Positions 21,375 through 28,434 of a stretch of 51,369 nucleotides of DNA are shown here, piece after piece; position 1 is the stretch's first letter; each line of letters starts with the position of its first letter. The stretch spans positions 1 through 51,369 of the forward strand of contig NZ_JABETO010000040.1 of assembly GCF_013055795.1 (NCBI RefSeq), read 5' to 3'. The notes under the pieces were generated by a model, which searched no databases, was not told where the DNA came from, and saw only the letters and a list, made by a program, of their open reading frames with translations. Both the position numbers and the translations under genes were made by a program. Source of the DNA: Streptomyces sp. I05A-00742. Its GTDB lineage: Bacteria; Actinomycetota; Actinomycetes; Streptomycetales; Streptomycetaceae.

Positions 21375-21604
21375 CCGCGGCCGGATCGCGCGCCGCCCGC
21401 TGAGGGCGGGTTCCGGCCGAACTCCCCGCCCTCCGCATGCCCCGCGGACCCGGCGGCACCCTCCGGCGGCCGGGACGATGCGGTGGAACACGGGTCGAAG
21501 CGGACACCCGTCGTACGGCCCCCGGGCCGGTGCCGTGGCGGATACGGGCCGGGGGGCTCCGCCGCCCCGTAGGCGGCGCCCCCGACCCGTCCTAGCCTCG
21601 GCGT

Positions 21605-22177
21605 ATGGCGATGAACCGCTACCACCGCTTCTACTGCCGTTCGCGGCGATGGGCCCGGATCGTCGAGGACCAGCTGCTGCCCTGGGCGCTGAACGGTGTG
21701 CTGCTCGGTTCCGACGCCCTGGAGATCGGCCCCGGCTACGGCGCGACGACGCGCGTCCTGCTGCGCCGGGTCGCCCGGCTGACGGTCGCCGAGGTCGACC
21801 CGGCCGCCGCCGAGGGGCTGCGGCGCCGATTCGCCGGCCGGGCCGAGGTCCTGCACGCGGACGGCACCGAACTACCGCTGCCCAGCGGGCGGTTCGACGC
21901 GGTCACGTGTTTCACGATGCTCCATCACGTGCCCTCGCCCGAACGGCAGGACCGGCTCTTCGCGGAGGCCCGCCGTGTGCTGCGGCCGGGCGGGGTCTTC
22001 GTCGGCTGCGACACCCTGGACGGCTTCGTCTTCCGCCTCGTCCACCGGGGCGACACCTGCGTGCCCGTGCCACCGGGAACGCTGGCGGCCCGGCTCAGGG
22101 CGGCGGGGTTCGACGAGGCCCAGGTCAGCGCGGGCAAGGGAAGTTTCCGTTTCCGCGCCTTCCCGGGCGGTGCGTGA
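21605..22177 (+). CDS. class I SAM-dependent methyltransferase
   Basis: The 190-residue protein has methyltransferase motif I in LEIGPGYGATTRVLL near residue 40, VAEVDPAAAEGLRRRF as motif II, and ADGTELPLPSGRFDAVTCFTMLHHVPSPERQDRLFAEARRVLRPGGVFVG as motifs III-V. This is the UbiE/Methyltransf_11 pattern. The substrate cannot be told. There is no ribosome-binding site before the ATG, but TAGCCT at 21593-21598 would place a transcription start at or next to the A of the ATG, so the mRNA may be leaderless. Confidence 0.88.
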   Translation: MAMNRYHRFYCRSRRWARIVEDQLLPWALNGVLLGSDALEIGPGYGATTRVLLRRVARLTVAEVDPAAAEGLRRRFAGRAEVLHADGTELPLPSGRFDAVTCFTMLHHVPSPERQDRLFAEARRVLRPGGVFVGCDTLDGFVFRLVHRGDTCVPVPPGTLAARLRAAGFDEAQVSAGKGSFRFRAFPGGA

Positions 22178-22217
22178 GCCGGACCGCCCGGCGGGGGCGG
22201 CGCACAGCCGTCAGACG

Positions 22218-22670
22218 TCACTTCACCTTGTATTCACAGGGCTTGTTGCTCTTGCCGCCCTGGTTGTCCGCGACCTTCTTCCCGTCGACCGTGATGGTGC
22301 ACGGCGCTGCGTACAGCATGCCGTCGTCGCCCTGCGTCGACCCGGGCGCCAGCGTCACCAGCACACCGGCCTCGCGCTCGGCGCCCACGGGCGTGATGGT
22401 CGCGGTCTTCTTCCAGGGCAGGGTCACCCGCGCGGCGCCGTTGCTGTCGAGGTTGTAGTAGATCTGCGTCGTCCCCTTGCCCTGTATCTCCAGGGTCACC
22501 TGGTGCGGCTTTCCCTTCGGCAGGTCCGACTTCGGCTTGTCCCACGCGCGGGGCTTGCCGGTGCTGCCGGCCTTCTGCTGTCCCTCGGCGGTGTCCTTGT
22601 CGTCGCTGCCGCACCCTGCCAACAGGGCGACGGTCGCCACCATGACAACGGCCATGACTGTCTTGCGCAT
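22218..22670 (-). CDS. MmpS-like lipoprotein
   Basis: This 150-residue protein has a lipoprotein signal peptide with lipobox LLAGC (Cys20) and a Ser/Gly/Asp/Lys-rich linker. The mature domain (VTLEIQGKGTTQIYYNLDSNGAARVTLPWKKTATI and later GMLYAAPCTITVDGKKV) has the MmpS transport-accessory beta-sandwich pattern known in actinobacteria. There is no MmpL gene next to it, so partnership with a transporter is not shown. A TATGAT hexamer on the coding strand (complement of 22727-22732) is a possible -10. The gene is convergent with the methyltransferase gene. Confidence 0.85.
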   Translation of the reverse strand: MRKTVMAVVMVATVALLAGCGSDDKDTAEGQQKAGSTGKPRAWDKPKSDLPKGKPHQVTLEIQGKGTTQIYYNLDSNGAARVTLPWKKTATITPVGAEREAGVLVTLAPGSTQGDDGMLYAAPCTITVDGKKVADNQGGKSNKPCEYKVK

Positions 22671-22859
22671 GTTTCCTCTTCCGACGGCGAGGGTGACGGG
22701 CGCGGCCGCCCTTGAACCGACCGTCGATCATACGGTTCACCTGGACGGCTGCCGCTCCCGGGGTCGGAACGCGGCCGGACACGGGCCCGGCACGATGGGA
22801 CCCTGCCGCACCGACGGCCTGTCCCGGAGTGTCGGAGCGCGGCGCGCGCCACGTCCCCG

Positions 22860-23051
22860 CGCGCCCATGAGCGCCTGGAAACCACCGACGACACCGTCGC
22901 CGCCATCTCCACGGCCACCGGCATGAGCACCGCCCCCACTCTGCGCCGTCACTTCCACCGGACGGTGGGCCTCCCACCGGACGTCTGCCGGCGCACGTTC
23001 CGCCCGGACCCGCCGGCCCGCCGGCGCCCCGCCCGGGCCGGCCGGGGCTGA
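22860..23051 (+). pseudogene. remnant of a GlxA/AraC-type regulator (C-terminal HTH only)
   Basis: In the frame ending at TGA 23049-23051, the translation reads RAHERLETTDDTVAAIS, then TATGMSTAPTLRRHFHRTVG and LPPDVCRRTFRP. This matches the second helix-turn-helix of AraC-family regulators of the GlxA type (xxLLETTDxxVxxIAxxxG..S.A.LRRHFxRxxGxxPxxYRRTF). Everything N-terminal to it, including the amidotransferase-like sensor domain and first HTH helix, is missing, and no start codon lies in a sensible place. It is therefore a decayed fragment, not a small gene. Confidence 0.75.
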
Positions 23052-23266
23052 CGGCATCCCCGTGGCGGAGGGTGCGCACGGCCGGGCCGCCGCGAGCGCG
23101 CCCGCCTTCCGGGTGGTGCGCCCGGCCCGGCCCTCCCTCCTCACGCCGCGTGGGGTTCACGCCCGCCCGCGCGGGGCGTCCCCGCGCCCGGGCTCCCGCA
23201 CGCCTGTTCCGGGGACACCGTTCCGCGCCCACTATCGGGGCAGATACCGAACAGAGAGGGAACCTC

Positions 23267-23620
23267 ATGAAACCGAGGACGTTCCGCCTCGCGCCGGTGG
23301 TGGCGGCGGTCACCGCGGGGTTGCTGCTGGCAGGCTCGGCGGGGACGGCCGTCGCGGCTCCGTCGGAGGAGTCCCCCAGCCCGGCCGGCTCAGCGTCCGG
23401 CTCCGCGTCCGGTCCCGCGACCGGCAGCACCCCGGGCGAGTCCGGCCAGGACGACCAGGAGAGCCGGCCGCCGCAGCACGCGAAGAAGCGCGGCCCCTAC
23501 CAGAGCGAGCGCGAATGCCGTCAGGCCGGGGAGAAGGGCGTCCGTGACGGCAAGTGGCAGCACTACCGCTGCGAGCGCGACTCCTACCACCACAACTGGT
23601 GGTGGCTCTACACCTGGTGA
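23267..23620 (+). CDS. small secreted protein of unknown function
   Basis: A signal peptide (RLAPVVAAVTAGLLLAGSAG, cleavage near AVAAP) leads into a Ser/Gly/Pro-rich disordered stretch and a basic, His/Trp/Tyr-rich end (YHHNWWWLYTW). Two cysteines (ECRQAGEKGVRDGKWQHYRC) could form one disulfide. The 117-residue product is probably exported; no family is recognised. GAGAGGG precedes the ATG by six bases. The gene is convergent with a TetR gene. Confidence 0.75.
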   Translation: MKPRTFRLAPVVAAVTAGLLLAGSAGTAVAAPSEESPSPAGSASGSASGPATGSTPGESGQDDQESRPPQHAKKRGPYQSERECRQAGEKGVRDGKWQHYRCERDSYHHNWWWLYTW

Positions 23621-23718
23621 GGACGGGCGGGGGCCCGGGCCCCGCGCCGGGGCCTGTTGGCCGGCACCTCCTCGCGCGGGCGAGGCGATGGTGTCGGCCG
23701 ACGCCGGCCCCGACCGTC

Positions 23719-24372
23719 TCAGGCGGCGTCGGGGCGGACGCCCTCGCGGAGCCCGTCCCGCAGCAGTGAGAAGGCGCGGTCGGCGTCGCCGACCGCCTCG
23801 GGGTGGACGTCGTCGGCCGTCCGGCCGGCGACGATGCGCTCCCAGTTGGCCAGGGCGAGGATGCGCTCGGTGGCGACGACCTGTCCGGCCAGCAACCGGG
23901 CCGTCACCTCCGGCCGTTCCGTCTCCAGCGTGTCGCGGAGCGCCTGGGCCAGTGCCTCCTCGGAGCGGGCCATGTACTCGCCCACCCTGGCCACCAGGGC
24001 CGGCGTCGACCGGACGAGGCCGTGGAAGGCCAGGACGTCCGCGTTGTCGCACAGGCCGGTGATGGGATCACGGGCGTCCAGTCCGTCGACGAACTTCCGG
24101 TGCAGGGCGTCCAGGGCGGACGTTCCGGGCTCCCGTTCGCGCACGGTCGTGGCCGCCTCCGTCTCATGGTCGGCGAACCGGTGGACGACCAGGTCCTCCT
24201 TGGTCGGGAAGTACCGGAACAGCGTGGGCTTCGAGACCTCGGCCTCCGCCGCGACGTCCGCCACCGACACCTGGTCGAAGCCGTGCCGCAGGAACAGCCT
24301 GATCGCCGTTTCGGAGATCGCCGCCCGCGTCCGCTGCTTCTTGCGCTCCCGGAGTCCCATCGTTCCGCCCAT
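23719..24372 (-). CDS. TetR family transcriptional regulator
   Basis: The 217-residue protein has the N-terminal TetR helix-turn-helix: RTRAAISETAIRLFLRHGFDQVSVADVAAEAEVSKPTLFRYFPTKEDLVVHRF (residues ~16-68). The C-terminal part is the variable ligand-binding helical domain. Two starts are close (24372 and 24360, MGGTMGLRERKK); the second has GGCGGA just upstream and gives the more usual N-terminus, so the true start is uncertain by four codons. It lies 60 bases downstream of the tautomerase gene on the same strand; the gap is AT-rich for this genome and may hold a promoter. Confidence 0.9.
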   Translation of the reverse strand: MGGTMGLRERKKQRTRAAISETAIRLFLRHGFDQVSVADVAAEAEVSKPTLFRYFPTKEDLVVHRFADHETEAATTVREREPGTSALDALHRKFVDGLDARDPITGLCDNADVLAFHGLVRSTPALVARVGEYMARSEEALAQALRDTLETERPEVTARLLAGQVVATERILALANWERIVAGRTADDVHPEAVGDADRAFSLLRDGLREGVRPDAA

Positions 24373-24431
24373 GGCGTCACTCTAGCATATACGTTACCAA
24401 GGCATTCAAATGACTTAGTTGCTTCTTTGCC

Positions 24432-24860
24432 TCAGTTGCTGTCCACCAGGGTCCCGTCCGGGGCCGCGTGGGCCACGCGCCGGTAGTGGTCCAGCTGCGT
24501 GACCCCGTTGTACCCGTAGCTCTCGGGGTGCAGCTCGTACAGCGCGACTCCGGCGACGGGCGGCAGCACGCCCAGCGTCTCCCGCAGCAGTGCGTAGGTC
24601 TCGGTGATGAACCGCGCCTTCTCGTCGGCGCTGTTGGTGCCCGCGGTGATGCTCACCTCCACGTGTGCGCCGGTGGCTCCCGTGACCGGACGGCCGGCGA
24701 CGAAGTAGTGGCCGGCCGGGACCGGGTCCACCTGGACCGTGGTGCGGGCGGCGGACTTTCCGAGGGCGGAGACGGCGAGGGCCGTGAGGCCTTCCGCGAG
24801 TGCGGACCGGCGGGCGGGGGACAGGGCCGGGCCGGAGACGGTGACGCGGATGTACGGCAT
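24432..24860 (-). CDS. tautomerase family protein
   Basis: The 142-residue protein begins MPYIRVTVSGPALSPARRSALAEGLT. Removal of Met exposes Pro1, the catalytic base of the 4-oxalocrotonate tautomerase superfamily. Two beta-alpha-beta units are visible (VTVSGPALSP... and VEVSITAGTNSADEKARFITETYALL), so it is a fused-dimer type rather than a ~60-residue single unit. The substrate is unknown. It is divergent from a LysR regulator gene, which may control it. Confidence 0.85.
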   Translation of the reverse strand: MPYIRVTVSGPALSPARRSALAEGLTALAVSALGKSAARTTVQVDPVPAGHYFVAGRPVTGATGAHVEVSITAGTNSADEKARFITETYALLRETLGVLPPVAGVALYELHPESYGYNGVTQLDHYRRVAHAAPDGTLVDSN

Positions 24861-24999
24861 GAGCGACGCCTTTCATGAGGGTGTGCGCTTCGGAAGGGGT
24901 GTGAACGATCACGACCTTTTCCGATCGGGGAAGATGGGTCCAACGCGGATCATCGATGGGCTCATGAGGGGGATTCATGACGCGGGGCGAGGGAGCACG

Positions 25000-25881
25000 G
25001 TGGCGCTGAACCTCCCGCAGTTGCGCGCGTTCGTCGCGGTCGTCGACGCCGGCGGCTTCGGTGCCGCCGCGGCGGACCTGGGGCTGAGCCAGTCGGCGGT
25101 GTCGCACGCCGTCGCCTCGCTGGAGCGGGCTCTCGCCGCTCCGCTGGTCGTCCGCTCGACTCCCGTACGCACCACGGCTTTCGGCGATGCGGTCCTGTCC
25201 CATGCCCGTGCGGCCCTCGCGGCGACGGACGCGATCTCCGACGCGGCGGCCCGGCACGAGGCGGCCACGGCCGGCACGGTGCGCCTCGCCGCCACCCCCA
25301 CGGTCTGCCAAGGGCTGTTGCCCTCACTGCTGCGTCACTGGTCCGAGCGGCTTCCGGCCGTCCGCGTCCGTGTCTTCGAGGGCAGCAGCGAGGAGATCGA
25401 CGCCTGGCTCGCGAGCGCCGCCGCGGACGCGGCCGTCGTCGTCGACCCTCCCGCCGGCGGCGGCGCGCTGCTGGCGACCGACCCCTTCCTCGCCCTGCTC
25501 CCGCGGGACCACCCGTTGGCGGAGGAGGAGACCATCCACGTCGGCGACCTGGCGGACGACCCGCTGCTCCTCTCGCCGAACGGCTGCGAGCGGCACGTCC
25601 GCGCCGTCCACCGGCTGGCGGGCGCGGAGTTCGCTCCCGCCCGTCGTGTACGGGGCCTGGGGACGCTCATCAGCATGGTCCAGGCCGGTCTCGGGGTCTC
25701 GGTCCTGCCGGAGGTCTCCCGTCCCCTGGTCCCGGACGACCTCGTCCTGGTGCGGCTCGCCCCGTGCCACAGCAGGCGTCTCGTGCTGTGCGGCCCGCGG
25801 GAACGCCCCTGGTCCCCGGCGGTGCGGGCCCTCGTCGACTCCGTGCCGAGGCTGCCGGCGGAGGTGACGGGCCCCGCCTGA
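25000..25881 (+). CDS. LysR family transcriptional regulator
   Basis: This 293-residue protein has the LysR helix-turn-helix at its N-terminus (LPQLRAFVAVVDAGGFGAAAADLGLSQSAVSHAVASLERALAAPLVVR) and the periplasmic-binding-like effector domain after it (GTVRLAATPTVCQGLLPSLLRHW..., GLGVSVLPEVSRPLVPDDL). The GTG at 25000 with GAGGGA upstream gives the standard start (VALNLPQLRAF); an ATG at 24964 would add 12 residues. It is divergent from the tautomerase gene with a 139-base gap, so it may autoregulate and control the tautomerase, as is common for LysR genes. Confidence 0.9.
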   Translation: MALNLPQLRAFVAVVDAGGFGAAAADLGLSQSAVSHAVASLERALAAPLVVRSTPVRTTAFGDAVLSHARAALAATDAISDAAARHEAATAGTVRLAATPTVCQGLLPSLLRHWSERLPAVRVRVFEGSSEEIDAWLASAAADAAVVVDPPAGGGALLATDPFLALLPRDHPLAEEETIHVGDLADDPLLLSPNGCERHVRAVHRLAGAEFAPARRVRGLGTLISMVQAGLGVSVLPEVSRPLVPDDLVLVRLAPCHSRRLVLCGPRERPWSPAVRALVDSVPRLPAEVTGPA

Positions 25882-25919
25882 TGCCCCGGGCGCGGCGGCG
25901 GGTCAGGGGCGCCGGCGGG

Positions 25920-26714
25920 TCAGGAGCCGGGTTCCCCCTGGCAGCGCGGGCACCAGTACGTCGGCCGTTCCTGCCCCGGCCGCCCCTGGCCCGCCAGCCG
26001 CACCGCGCCGCCGCAGCGGCGGCAGGGGCGGCCGGCGCGGCCGTAGACCCAGAGGCGGCGGTCGGGGTGGCTGTCGGCGGTGGTGATCCGGGCGGCGCGG
26101 TCCTTGTTGACTTCGAGGAGCTTCTTGGCGAGGACCACGAGCCGGCCGGGCGAGGGCACCCGCCCTATGGGCAGCCACGGCGAGACGCGGAGCAGGAAGC
26201 AGAGCTCCGCCTTGTAGACGTTGCCGATCCCGGCCAGGTTGCGCTGGTCGAGCAGGGCTTCGCCGACCGGGCGGCCGGGGTCGGCGAGGAGGCGGCGCAC
26301 GGCTTCGTCCGGGTTCCAGTCCGGGCCGAGGAGGTCGGGTCCGAGGTGGCCGACGACGGTGGACTCGTCGGCGGTGCGCAGCAGTTCCAGCACGGGGAGG
26401 CGGTAACCGACCGCCGTGTACCGGTCGTTGGCGAGGACGGCACGGATCTGGTGGTCGGGGCCGCCGCGCCGGCGCTCGCCGGCGGCGTGGACGCGCCACG
26501 AGCCCTCCATGCCGAGGTGCGAGTGGAGGGTGAGGCCGCCCTCCACCCGGACGAGCAGGTGCTTGCCCCGGGAGACGGCGCCGTCGACGCGCCTGCCGCC
26601 GAGGTCGGTCGTCGCCAGGGCCGGGACGCGCAGATCGCAACGGGTCAGCACGGTTCCGGCCAGGGCGTGCCGGAGGCGCTGCGCGGTCCGCCAGACGGTG
26701 TCCCCCTCGGGCAT
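25920..26714 (-). CDS. Fpg/Nei family DNA glycosylase (endonuclease VIII-like)
   Basis: The 264-residue protein begins MPEGDTVWRTAQRL; Pro2 and Glu3 are the catalytic residues of the bifunctional Fpg/Nei glycosylases. The helix-two-turn-helix region is seen in LLDQRNLAGIGNVYKAELCFLLRVSPW, and the C-terminal zinc finger in CRRCGG...YWCPRCQ. Opening PEGDTV, rather than PELPEV, places it with the Nei branch, which removes oxidised pyrimidines. The C-terminus is close to the LysR gene stop (convergent). Confidence 0.93.
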   Translation of the reverse strand: MPEGDTVWRTAQRLRHALAGTVLTRCDLRVPALATTDLGGRRVDGAVSRGKHLLVRVEGGLTLHSHLGMEGSWRVHAAGERRRGGPDHQIRAVLANDRYTAVGYRLPVLELLRTADESTVVGHLGPDLLGPDWNPDEAVRRLLADPGRPVGEALLDQRNLAGIGNVYKAELCFLLRVSPWLPIGRVPSPGRLVVLAKKLLEVNKDRAARITTADSHPDRRLWVYGRAGRPCRRCGGAVRLAGQGRPGQERPTYWCPRCQGEPGS

Positions 26715-26741
26715 GCGGCGCCTCCAGCGGCGTACGGTCCC

Positions 26742-27008
26742 TCAGAGCCGGGACAGCGGCGTCTCCACGGACACCTGGCCCGTCACCTCTCCGGGCACGT
26801 TGTCCTGTACCCAGGATGCGGCCCGGCCCGCCATGGTGTCACCGGTGGCGGCGAGGTGGGAGAGCCGTTCGGTGACCCCGTGGGCGGCGGGCCGGGTGCC
26901 CTCGGCGGCGTGTGCAGTGGCGGACGCGGTGGCGACGCCGCCGGAGGCGAGGAGGATCGACCCGACGGCGAGGCGTGTCACGATGCGGCGATTCATACGG
27001 TGGTTCAT
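26742..27008 (-). CDS. small secreted protein
   Basis: The 88-residue reading from 27008 (MNHRMNRRIVTRLAVGSILLASGGVATASATAHA) has a signal peptide with an AHA-type cleavage site. The mature ~55 residues are Ala/Thr/Gly-rich, with no recognised family. Start choice between 27008 and 26996 is uncertain. It shares orientation with the DNA glycosylase gene and is preceded by a 15-bp inverted repeat at 27033-27047. Confidence 0.6.
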   Translation of the reverse strand: MNHRMNRRIVTRLAVGSILLASGGVATASATAHAAEGTRPAAHGVTERLSHLAATGDTMAGRAASWVQDNVPGEVTGQVSVETPLSRL

Positions 27009-27032
27009 GCCGTGCCAACGAGCCTCGGGGGA

Positions 27033-27047
27033 CATACGACACGTATG
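27033..27047. promoter_or_regulatory. short perfect palindrome, possible operator
   Basis: CATACG-ACA-CGTATG is a perfect 6-bp inverted repeat with a three-base centre. It lies 25 bases upstream of the small secreted protein start and just after the ECF41 sigma gene, where a regulator could bind. Confidence 0.35.
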
Positions 27048-27072
27048 CCGCCGGGCGGACATTCCCGTCGGT

Positions 27073-27918
27073 TCAGCCGATGTGGCGCAGCTTGTCCGGG
27101 TTGAGGACGGCGAAGAGCCCGTGGATCAGGCCGTCCCGCACATCGGCCATGAGGACCTGCTCCACGTCGCGCGCGATCAGCCGGAACGCGGGCTCGCCGT
27201 TGATCTCGACGAGCCGGTGCTCGGTGATCTCGTACTTGCTCGCCAGGCCCAGCACGAAGGTTGCCACCCGCTCGCGGCCCAGGACGGGCCGCAGGGCGGC
27301 GCTGACCTTTCCGCCTCCGTCGCTCCAGGCCGTCACATCGGCGCTGAGCAGGCCCTTCAGCCCCGCCATGTCCCCGTAGGCGGCCGCTTCGAGGAAGCGG
27401 GCGAGCAGCCGTTCGTGTTCGTCGCGCGAGGGGCGCGGCCGGGCCCGGGAGGCGGCGAGGTGGCCGACGGCCCGGCGGTGGATCTGCCGGCAGGTCGTGG
27501 CTGAGGAGCCGACCACCTCGGCGATCTGCTCGTACGGCATCTCGAAGGCGTCGCGCAGGACGAACACCGCGCGCTCCGGCGGGGTGAGCCGTTCCATCAT
27601 GTGGAGGGTGGCGTACGCGAGGGTGTCGCGCAGCTCCGCCGTGTCCAGCGGTCCGGCCGCGTCCGTGGCGACGGGCTCCGGCAGCCACTCCCCCCGGTAC
27701 GCCTCCCGGGTCACGCGCGCGGAGCGCAGCTGGTCCAGGGCGAGGCGGGAGACGACGGTGGCGAGGAAGGCGCGCGGGTCGCGCACCGTCTCCGGGTCGG
27801 TGCGGGCCCAGCGCAGGTACGCCTCCTGGACGACGTCCTCGGCGTCCCACATGCTGCCGAGCATCCGGTAGGCGATTCCCAGCAGCAGGGGCCGCAGCCC
27901 CTCGAACACGTCGCTCAC
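27073..27918 (-). CDS. sigJ: ECF41-type RNA polymerase sigma factor (SigJ family)
   Basis: The 281-residue protein has sigma region 2 (LGIAYRMLGSMWDAEDVVQEAYLRW) and region 4 (LTPPERAVFVLRDAFEMPYEQIAEVVGSSATTCRQIHRRA), then a SnoaL-like C-terminal extension. The three hallmark motifs of the ECF41 group are present: WLPEP in the linker, DGGGK (usually DGGGR) and NPDKL near the end. In that group the extension acts as a built-in regulator in place of an anti-sigma factor. The GTG start overlaps the stop of the upstream gene (GTGA) and has GGGGGAG before it. The upstream partner, normally an epimerase or other COE protein under the sigma factor's own promoter, is broken here. Confidence 0.92.
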   Translation of the reverse strand: MSDVFEGLRPLLLGIAYRMLGSMWDAEDVVQEAYLRWARTDPETVRDPRAFLATVVSRLALDQLRSARVTREAYRGEWLPEPVATDAAGPLDTAELRDTLAYATLHMMERLTPPERAVFVLRDAFEMPYEQIAEVVGSSATTCRQIHRRAVGHLAASRARPRPSRDEHERLLARFLEAAAYGDMAGLKGLLSADVTAWSDGGGKVSAALRPVLGRERVATFVLGLASKYEITEHRLVEINGEPAFRLIARDVEQVLMADVRDGLIHGLFAVLNPDKLRHIG

Positions 27919-28385
27919 TTCTCCCCCAGCTCTTCCGCGAAGCCGTCCCGCCATGTGGTGTGACGGGGGCGCCAGTTCAGTGCGAGCCGGGCACGCGCGT
28001 CGTCGGCGCCGCGCAGCCGGGTCGTGAAGGCGACGCCCCACGCGCCCGCGACGAGCCCGGCCACGGCGGCCGGGATCCGTCCCGGCCACGGTGCGCCCAG
28101 GATATCCGCCAGTTCCGGGAGCCATGAGGCGACCTGGGCGGATTCGTCGTCCACGACGTTGAGGGCGCCCGCGAAGGGCCGGGCCGGGGCCGCGACGACG
28201 GCGGTCGCGGCGTCGTGGGTGTGGGTGAAGGAGAAGGTGGTCGTGAGGGCGAAGTCGCGGTCCGCGCGCTGCGGCCGGATCCGCGCCGGGATGGCGGTCA
28301 GCAGGTGCACGACGGCGTCCGGCCGGGTCTCGCACAGGGCCGCGGCCGTCGCCGCCCGGTCCAGCGCGAGGCGAAGGGTGAGGAG
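27915..28385 (-). pseudogene. gutted NAD-dependent epimerase (COE partner of the ECF41 sigma gene)
   Basis: Reading down the minus strand from about 28385 the frame gives LALDRAATAAALCETRPDA then VVHLLTAIPARIRPQRADRD, which fits the end of the Rossmann half of an NAD-dependent epimerase. It then jumps straight to TFSFTHTHDAATAVVAA and NVVDDESAQVASWLPEL, which belong to the C-terminal half. The N-terminal GxxGxxG segment, the start codon and about 110 central residues (with the YxxxK site) are missing, so the product cannot bind NAD or catalyse. The 3' part is intact down to GFAEELGEK and its stop overlaps the sigma gene start. Confidence 0.8.
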
Positions 28386-28392
28386 AAGGGAG

Positions 28393-28423
28393 CCGGGGCC
28401 CGCCCGGTGAGGGCGGGCCCCGG
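28393..28423 (-). terminator. terminator of the first MFS exporter gene
   Basis: A perfect 13-bp inverted repeat (28393-28405 with 28411-28423) encloses GGTGA. It begins 11 bases after the exporter stop codon and is followed on the minus strand by a CT-rich run. Confidence 0.85.
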
Positions 28424-28434
28424 TGGTGGGTGGG

